Assembly (NCBI GenBank): GCA_018647275.1
Contig: JABGTH010000008.1
Location: forward strand, 1-18,558
DNA from: Paracoccaceae bacterium
GTDB taxonomy: Bacteria > Pseudomonadota > Alphaproteobacteria > Rhodobacterales > Rhodobacteraceae
Length of the DNA: 18,558 nucleotides
Reading direction: 5' to 3'
Shown here piece by piece: positions 13,981 through 18,558 of this stretch (the first letter of the stretch is position 1; every line of letters starts with the position of its first letter). The notes under the pieces are model-generated. The model was not told the DNA's origin. It was given only the letters and a program-made list of their open reading frames with translations, and made no database searches. The position numbers and the translations under genes are program-made.

Positions 13981-15165
13981 TTACTGCGCAGCCTCAATAG
14001 CTTGCAAGATGTCAGCAATCAGATCGTCAGCGTCCTCAATCCCGATTGAGATTCGGACAAGGCCATCGGTGATTCCCAACAGGGCCTTTTGATCCTGTGG
14101 CAAGCGCTGGTGTGTCGTCGTGGCCGGGTGCGTCAGGATTGTTTTTGCATCACCTAGGTTGTTGGAGATGATCGCAATCTTGGCCGCGTTTAGGAATTTG
14201 AACGAAGCCTCGCGCCCGCCTTTGAGTTCAATGGCCAGCATGGTGCCGCCTTTGCCCATCTGTTCTGAAACCAATTCAGATTGCGGGTGATCACTTAGCC
14301 CCGGATAGATAACACGCTCGAGTGCAGGGTGCCCTTGAAGACGTGTTGCCAATGCGTGTGCGGTTGTCGTTTGTGCACGAACGCGCAGGTCCATTGTCTC
14401 TAAACCTTTGAGGTGAAGCCAAGCGGTGAACGGCGACATAGAGCCGCCTGTGTGTTTCATGTAAGGTTCAAGCGTACCGCGGATGTAGTCGCGGCTGCCC
14501 AAGACGATGCCGCCCAATGCGCGGCCTTGGCCGTCTATGTGTTTTGTTGTGGAATACACAACAACATCGGCACCTTGGGCAAAGGCGTTTGAATAAACTG
14601 GAGTAGCGAAGACATTATCGACAACAACCAATGCGCCATTGGCGTGGGCAACCTCAGACACTGATTTAATGTCGATCACTTCGAGGGTTGGGTTGGACAT
14701 GGATTCAAAAAACACGACATCGGTTTCAGATGTGATCGCCTTTTTCCATTCATCCAGATTGGTGCCGTCAACAAAAGTTACGTCAACGCCATAGCGTGTC
14801 AAAATATTTTCGAGCACATAAAGACATGACCCAAATAGGGCGCGTGAGGACACAACTTTGTCGCCTGCCTTGAGCATAGACATCAGGGCACCAGAAACCG
14901 CAGCCATTCCAGATGCAGTGGCAAAGCTGTCTTCGGCACCTTCAAGGGCGGCAACGCGGTCTTCAAACATTTTAACTGTCGGGTTGCCGTAACGTGCGTA
15001 GATAAATTCGTCTGGGCCGGCTTCTTCAAAGCGCGCGGCGGCGTCTTCAGCGGTGTCGTACACAAACCCTTGGGTTAAGAAGATCGCCTCTGACACTTCG
15101 CCGTATTGGCTGCGGCGGGTGCCGGCATGTACGGCTTTGGTCCGTGGGTTCCATTCATCAGTCAT
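13981..15165 (-). CDS. metZ: O-succinylhomoserine sulfhydrylase
   Basis: PLP enzyme that turns O-succinylhomoserine and sulfide into homocysteine, the direct sulfhydrylation route to methionine. 394 residues from ATG 15165. YARYGNPT (56-63) holds phosphate-binding residues of the partner subunit. VVDNVFATP includes Asp183, which pairs with the PLP nitrogen. STTKHIDGQGR carries the Schiff-base Lys208. An in-frame ATG at 15177 exists, but GGAG at 15171-15174, spaced five bases before ATG 15165, fixes the start. The upstream SAM-II riboswitch supports the MetZ call over cystathionine gamma-synthase or -lyase, since SAM-II elements commonly precede methionine genes in alphaproteobacteria. The exact acyl donor (succinyl versus acetyl) cannot be proven from sequence. 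A leader of about 135 bases precedes it. Confidence 0.92.
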   Translation of the reverse strand: MTDEWNPRTKAVHAGTRRSQYGEVSEAIFLTQGFVYDTAEDAAARFEEAGPDEFIYARYGNPTVKMFEDRVAALEGAEDSFATASGMAAVSGALMSMLKAGDKVVSSRALFGSCLYVLENILTRYGVDVTFVDGTNLDEWKKAITSETDVVFFESMSNPTLEVIDIKSVSEVAHANGALVVVDNVFATPVYSNAFAQGADVVVYSTTKHIDGQGRALGGIVLGSRDYIRGTLEPYMKHTGGSMSPFTAWLHLKGLETMDLRVRAQTTTAHALATRLQGHPALERVIYPGLSDHPQSELVSEQMGKGGTMLAIELKGGREASFKFLNAAKIAIISNNLGDAKTILTHPATTTHQRLPQDQKALLGITDGLVRISIGIEDADDLIADILQAIEAAQ

Positions 15166-15200
15166 AGTCTTCTCCATGGGCCTGAAAATGGGTTGGCCAC

Positions 15201-15238
15201 AAAAAAACCCCCGAACGCATGGTCAAGCGAAGGGAGGC
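15201..15238 (-). terminator. Leader terminator (attenuator) between the SAM-II aptamer and metZ
   Basis: On the minus strand CCTCC (15237-15233) can pair with GGGGG (15212-15208), with an inner CGC/GCG pairing and a small internal loop, followed by seven T at 15207-15201. That is an intrinsic-terminator layout between the aptamer and the gene. GGTCA at the 3' end of the aptamer (15250-15246) can instead pair with TGACC (15225-15221), extended by a G:T and a G:C pair, placing the terminator's 5' arm inside another hairpin. This suggests transcriptional attenuation: SAM binding uses the aptamer's GGT and leaves the terminator free. Confidence 0.7.
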
Positions 15239-15246
15239 TTCATCCT

Positions 15247-15301
15247 GACCTTTTAGCGGTACTTGTTTAACGTGGCCCGCAATCCGGTAACAAATCGCCA
15301 C
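15247..15301 (-). promoter_or_regulatory. SAM-II (SAM-alpha) riboswitch aptamer of metZ
   Basis: Reading the minus strand from 15301, the helix P1 is GTGGC (15301-15297) with GCCAC (15276-15272). Its loop begins with the conserved GATTTG and contains TTACCGG and TTGCGGG. P1 is followed by GTTAAACAAGTACC and then by GCTAAAAGGTC, the conserved 3' strand that forms the pseudoknot with the loop (ACC with GGT). These conserved blocks, in order and at the right spacing, match the SAM-II class as I remember it. The gene below is metZ, a typical SAM-II target; high SAM should lower its expression. Confidence 0.92.
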
Positions 15302-15307
15302 AGTATG

Positions 15308-15336
15308 GATTTACGCCCCAGCGGGGCGAAGGTCAA
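15308..15336 (-). promoter_or_regulatory. Predicted promoter of the metZ leader with a dyad in its spacer
   Basis: TTGACC (15336-15331) is followed by a 17-base spacer and TAAATC (15313-15308). The -35 is good, the -10 weak. The predicted start near 15301 falls just where the SAM-II P1 helix begins, which supports the placement. Within the spacer CGCCCC and GGGGCG form a six-pair dyad around GCT; it may be an operator or the tail hairpin of the septation-protein gene, which lacks another terminator. Confidence 0.6.
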
Positions 15337-15363
15337 GTTTAGCAGGGGACCATCGCAGCAATG

Positions 15364-15987
15364 TTAGCTTTTGTCGATGCTGTCTTCATCGGTGCTGTAG
15401 GTCTGGAGCAACTTGCTTTGGGTCATGAAAAACCCAAACATTGCCAGCGTCAGGCCGAAGGTTTTGAAGTAGACCCACGTTTCTGTGCTGGATGTACGCC
15501 AGATCAATTCGTTCAAGATGGCGAGGCCGAAGAAGAAGATCATCAAGCGTTTGGTCAGGATCATCCAACCTGCGTCTTGGAGGGGCATCATGCCTTCCAT
15601 GACGTATTGAAGGTATGAGCTGCCGCGCAGCAATCCAAATCCCAATGTCCCGCCAAAGAGGAGATAGATCATCGTTGGCTTCATCTTGATGAAACGATCA
15701 TCATTCAGCCAAACAGTCATGCCTCCAAATAGGACAACCATCACAAGCGTTGCGATCTGCATTCTGGATAGTTTCCCCGTCAGGAACCAAAGCAGGCCAG
15801 TTGTCGCAATCAATAAAAGAACAAAACCAGCTGTCACAAGGATAAAACCGTCGTATTCTGTGCCAGAGATTGTGTAGACGTTTTCCTTCATGCGCATGTA
15901 GGCGACGAAAAATAGAACAATGGGGCCCATTTCGAGCAATAGCTTAACGAACGGATTGATTTCTTTTCCAGATGTTTCTGTGCTCAT
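15364..15987 (-). CDS. Intracellular septation protein A (YciB/IspZ family)
   Basis: Inner-membrane protein of the family linked to cell-envelope and division function. 207 residues with about five to six hydrophobic segments after a short N-terminal tail. It contains LLLEMGPIVLFFVAY near the N-terminus and LNDDRFIKMKPTMIYLLFG, the region conserved in YciB. The C-terminal part WVYFKTFGLTLAMFGF also fits. A longer frame from 16023 is open but overlaps the end of the upstream gene; AGGAG five bases before ATG 15987 decides for MSTETSGKEINPF. It follows the EamA-type gene by 19 bases in the ftsY operon. Function beyond family level is inference. Confidence 0.9.
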   Translation of the reverse strand: MSTETSGKEINPFVKLLLEMGPIVLFFVAYMRMKENVYTISGTEYDGFILVTAGFVLLLIATTGLLWFLTGKLSRMQIATLVMVVLFGGMTVWLNDDRFIKMKPTMIYLLFGGTLGFGLLRGSSYLQYVMEGMMPLQDAGWMILTKRLMIFFFGLAILNELIWRTSSTETWVYFKTFGLTLAMFGFFMTQSKLLQTYSTDEDSIDKS

Positions 15988-16006
15988 GTCTGCTCCTGTT
16001 GCGGTA

Positions 16007-16909
16007 TCAGCCGCCCATTTCAACTATTACGGCACCTAACGCGATCAGCGCCATCAGTGCAATGCGGCGTGGGCCAACTGTTTCCTTTAGCACCAGCCAA
16101 CCAATCAATGCGGCAAAGACGGTGGATGTCTCGCGAAGGACGGCCGCCTCGCCAACTTTGTCCAAGCGTGTGGCCATCATGATTGACCCAAAGCTAAGGA
16201 ATGCGATGAGTCCGCCCGCAAATCCACGCATCATCAACGCGGGAAGGGCAGGAGGGTTTTCCATTTTGAGCCAACGACGGATGGCAATTGGCGGCATTGT
16301 GATCCCATCAATCATGAAGAACCATGCCAAAAATGTGAAGGGATTGGCCGTCGCGCGAATGCCGTAGGCGTCATAGGTGGTGTAAAGTGCCACGAACAAC
16401 CCTGTCAGAACTGCAAGCCCAAGGGCGGCGTGCAGGGTGTCACGCTCTGAACTAAGGTATTTCAGGTTGTAGATGGCGAGCCCGAAAATACCTGCCATCA
16501 AGGTGGCAACACCCAACCATTGTATAAGTGTGAAGCTTTCGGAAAAGACAAAATATGCGCCGATGACTGCGAGCAATGGGCCTGTGCCACGCACAACGGG
16601 GTAAACCACTGTGTAAGCCCCTTTGGTGTAGGCCCAAGCCTGCAACAGTTTGTAGATGACATGGATGACCCAAACGATAGCAAAGATCGGCCACATGTGG
16701 GGTTCGGGCCAAGGCACCACAAACAAGGCAAAGGGCGCGGCCATGATGCCATAGCTGAAATCGATAGCGCCACGTGTGAGCCACGGGTCGTGCCGTCCTT
16801 TTTGCAGCGCACCAAAAACGGCGTGCAGGAATGCAGCAAGGATCGCGAGGTAAAGAGCAACTTGATGGCCCGTTTGCGTGCCCTCAATGCTGATCAACCA
16901 TTCGGTCAT
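16007..16909 (-). CDS. EamA/DMT-superfamily transporter
   Basis: 300 residues with about ten transmembrane segments in two repeated halves, as in drug/metabolite transporters of the EamA (RhaT) type. The first half contains YPVVRGTGPLLAVIGAYFVF, with the Y-P-x-x-R-G and P elements of EamA repeats. The second half contains RETSTVFAALIGWLVLKETV, the matching end of the second repeat. The substrate cannot be told. Its ATG overlaps the ftsY stop by four bases (ATGA), so it is co-translated with ftsY; the septation protein follows. Such a transporter next to FtsY is curious but does not alone imply a shared function. Confidence 0.87.
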   Translation of the reverse strand: MTEWLISIEGTQTGHQVALYLAILAAFLHAVFGALQKGRHDPWLTRGAIDFSYGIMAAPFALFVVPWPEPHMWPIFAIVWVIHVIYKLLQAWAYTKGAYTVVYPVVRGTGPLLAVIGAYFVFSESFTLIQWLGVATLMAGIFGLAIYNLKYLSSERDTLHAALGLAVLTGLFVALYTTYDAYGIRATANPFTFLAWFFMIDGITMPPIAIRRWLKMENPPALPALMMRGFAGGLIAFLSFGSIMMATRLDKVGEAAVLRETSTVFAALIGWLVLKETVGPRRIALMALIALGAVIVEMGG

Positions 16910-18105
16910 TCGATGTGCGCACCTGTGAGGGCAGCGGCGAACTCTTCTGGATCGAATGGGGAAAGGTCATCGATTTGTTCGCCCACGCCAATCGCGTGGA
17001 TGGGCAGGCCGAACTTATCAGCGAGTGAAACAAGCACGCCGCCTTTGGCTGTGCCATCCAGTTTGGTCATGATCAAGCCAGAAACATCAGACACTTCTTG
17101 GAATACCTTAACTTGGTTCACAGCGTTTTGCCCTGTGGTGGCATCCAGAACCAACAACGTGTTGTGCGGTGCTGTTTCGTCTTTCTTGCGAATAACACGC
17201 ACGATTTTTTCCAGCTCTTCCATGAGGTCGCCGCGGTTTTGAAGGCGTCCTGCGGTATCGATCAACAATAGGTCTGCGCCGTCTTCATGCGCTTTGGTCA
17301 TCGCATCATACGCAAGGCTGGCAGGATCGGACCCTTCGGGTGCCGTTAGAACGGGAACACCTGCGCGTTCGCCCCACACCTGTAATTGTTCGACTGCGGC
17401 GGCGCGAAATGTATCACCAGCAGCGATAACTACGTTTTTACCAGCTGCGCGGAATTGGCTGGCCAGTTTGCCGATTGTTGTGGTTTTGCCTGATCCGTTC
17501 ACACCAACGACCAAAACCACCTGTGGCGTCTTTGGATAGATCGGCAATGGACGGGCGACGGGTTCCATGATGCGGGTGATTTCCGCGGCAAGAAGCGATT
17601 TTATCTCGTCCACTGACAGCTTTTTTCCCATGCGGCCTTCGGCCATGTTGGCTGTGACACGCAGGGCCGTATCAACGCCCATATCCGTAGAAATCAGCAA
17701 CTCTTCTAGCTGCTCTAGCATCTCGTCGTCCAGCACGCGGCGGACAATCTCTTTGGTTTCGCCTGAGCCAAATATGCGACCCAATATACCTGATTTTTTG
17801 GCTGTGGCTGCAGGTTCGGGTGCAGGCGTTGGTACTGGGGCAGGTGCCGCTTCTGCTGGCGCAACTGGTGGCGTTTCAACAACGGGTTCTGGTGCGGGCT
17901 CTTCGATCTCAGGTTCTGGAACAACTTCGACAGTGGGCTCAACCACGACCTCAATTTCAGGCTCAACCACGTCTTGAGGAGGTGCAGGCGTTTCGACAAT
18001 AACAGCTTCTTCAGCGCTGTTATCTTGAACGATCGCCTCTAGCCCTTCATCAATCTTTGCAGATGATTTAAATAAACGGTCTTTGAGTTTACTGAAAAAC
18101 GCCAT
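16906..18105 (-). CDS. ftsY: Signal recognition particle receptor FtsY
   Basis: SRP-receptor GTPase that docks ribosome-nascent chain complexes with Ffh at the inner membrane. 399 residues. The amphipathic start MAFFSKLKDRLFKSS may touch the membrane. Residues about 31-102 form an acidic, Glu/Pro/Val-rich A region with repeats of EPEIE/VEP type. The NG domain shows GVNGSGKT (201-208, P-loop), DTFR (231-234), DTAGR (283-287), TKLD (347-350) and GVGE (373-376). GGAAG lies just before the ATG on the minus strand. It heads an operon with the EamA transporter (ATGA overlap) and the septation protein. It diverges from the transglycosylase gene by 62 bases. The A region is long and low in complexity, as is common for FtsY. 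Confidence 0.96.
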   Translation of the reverse strand: MAFFSKLKDRLFKSSAKIDEGLEAIVQDNSAEEAVIVETPAPPQDVVEPEIEVVVEPTVEVVPEPEIEEPAPEPVVETPPVAPAEAAPAPVPTPAPEPAATAKKSGILGRIFGSGETKEIVRRVLDDEMLEQLEELLISTDMGVDTALRVTANMAEGRMGKKLSVDEIKSLLAAEITRIMEPVARPLPIYPKTPQVVLVVGVNGSGKTTTIGKLASQFRAAGKNVVIAAGDTFRAAAVEQLQVWGERAGVPVLTAPEGSDPASLAYDAMTKAHEDGADLLLIDTAGRLQNRGDLMEELEKIVRVIRKKDETAPHNTLLVLDATTGQNAVNQVKVFQEVSDVSGLIMTKLDGTAKGGVLVSLADKFGLPIHAIGVGEQIDDLSPFDPEEFAAALTGAHIE

Positions 18106-18167
18106 TTTACTTCCGATAATTGTTTCACATCACCTAATACGGCGAGAGCGTTAAGAAAAGAGATCAG

Positions 18168-18558
18168 ATGAAACGAACTCTGGATGCAAGCGTTATTGCA
18201 GGATTTTGTGCGGTGATCCCCGGTGTTTTGCTGGCCAATGCCCCAGAAACCATGTGCAGCTTGTCCCAATCAGGGCAGGTTGGTTGTATTTGCCCCAATC
18301 ATTTCACCTATGACTTGTACCAGCAAATCGAGAATGTCAGTTACAATAACGGCATTGATTTGGGGTTTTTCGCGCGTTTGCTGTGGCAAGAAAGCCGATT
18401 TGATCCAAACGCACTGAGCCACGCAGGGGCACAAGGAATTGCGCAATTCATGCCACAAACTGCCAAATTACGTGACCTGCCTGACAGCTATAATCCCGCC
18501 CAAGCGATTGAACGATCCGCCAACTATTTGGGCGAGCTGCAGCGTACCTATGGCAATG
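18168..18558 (+). CDS. Secreted lytic transglycosylase (SLT domain), 3' end cut by window edge
   Basis: From ATG 18168 the frame is open for 130 codons to the edge. A signal peptide is likely (hydrophobic about 8-22, ending LLANA). The SLT domain shows FFARLLWQESRFDPNA with catalytic Glu75, then GAQGIAQFMPQTA (about 87-99), the substrate-groove motif, and later NYLGEL. It would cleave peptidoglycan glycan strands in the periplasm to form 1,6-anhydro-muropeptides. Cysteines at 30, 40 and 42 between the signal and the domain may form a disulfide. An AAGA-rich stretch before the ATG is a weak ribosome binding site. Only the first part is present, so the length and any extra domains are unknown. 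Confidence 0.88.
   Translation, partial: MKRTLDASVIAGFCAVIPGVLLANAPETMCSLSQSGQVGCICPNHFTYDLYQQIENVSYNNGIDLGFFARLLWQESRFDPNALSHAGAQGIAQFMPQTAKLRDLPDSYNPAQAIERSANYLGELQRTYGN

Noticed and set aside
16520..17242. 240-residue plus-strand frame
   Set aside because: Antisense to the EamA transporter and ftsY, no motif, no ribosome binding site.
1..18558. CRISPR arrays, tRNA or rRNA genes, transposases, phage genes
   Set aside because: No regularly spaced repeats, no tRNA-like cloverleaf or rRNA core sequence, and no mobile-element protein seen on either strand.

Overview
The window looks like chromosomal DNA of a marine alphaproteobacterium of the Rhodobacterales (Roseobacter group). The basis is the gene order rpiA-gor-hflK-hflC-DUF2065-degP, an alphaproteobacterial SAM-II riboswitch upstream of metZ, FolE2-type GTP cyclohydrolase, an adrenodoxin-type ferredoxin, and protein sequences resembling that group. 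This taxonomic call rests on recognition, not on a search. No tRNA, rRNA, CRISPR array, phage gene or transposase is visible. It is mostly core housekeeping DNA.

Layout. (1) 1-1804, minus strand: a glutathione S-transferase family gene translationally coupled (TAATG) to an L-serine ammonia-lyase gene that runs off the left edge. (2) 1981-8177, plus strand: rpiA and gor, then hflK-hflC-DUF2065 with overlapping stop/start codons, then a periplasmic Do-type protease behind a good heat-shock (RpoH) promoter and before a strong intrinsic terminator. This block joins sugar-phosphate metabolism, glutathione redox balance and membrane/periplasmic protein quality control. (3) 8264-9882: a small putative lipoprotein with a peptidoglycan-binding motif whose 5' end looks frameshifted, a 2Fe-2S ferredoxin, and an FG-GAP/VCBS-like gene broken by in-frame stop codons. 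(4) 9893-13830: purD (minus) and xseA (plus) diverge from a 74-base region with a dyad; xseA converges on folE2 (minus). (5) 13981-15336, minus strand: metZ behind a leader holding a promoter, a SAM-II aptamer and a terminator, with a possible antiterminator pairing. (6) 15364-18105, minus strand: ftsY, an EamA/DMT-family transporter and a YciB/IspZ-family septation protein in a tight operon. (7) 18168-end, plus strand: the start of a secreted lytic transglycosylase.

The items most worth checking are the SAM-II attenuator of metZ, a perfect 26-base palindrome inside the DUF2065 coding sequence, the freshly decayed FG-GAP gene, the one-base frameshift candidate in the lipoprotein signal peptide, and the RpoH promoter of the protease. 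I see no convincing undescribed multi-gene system here.
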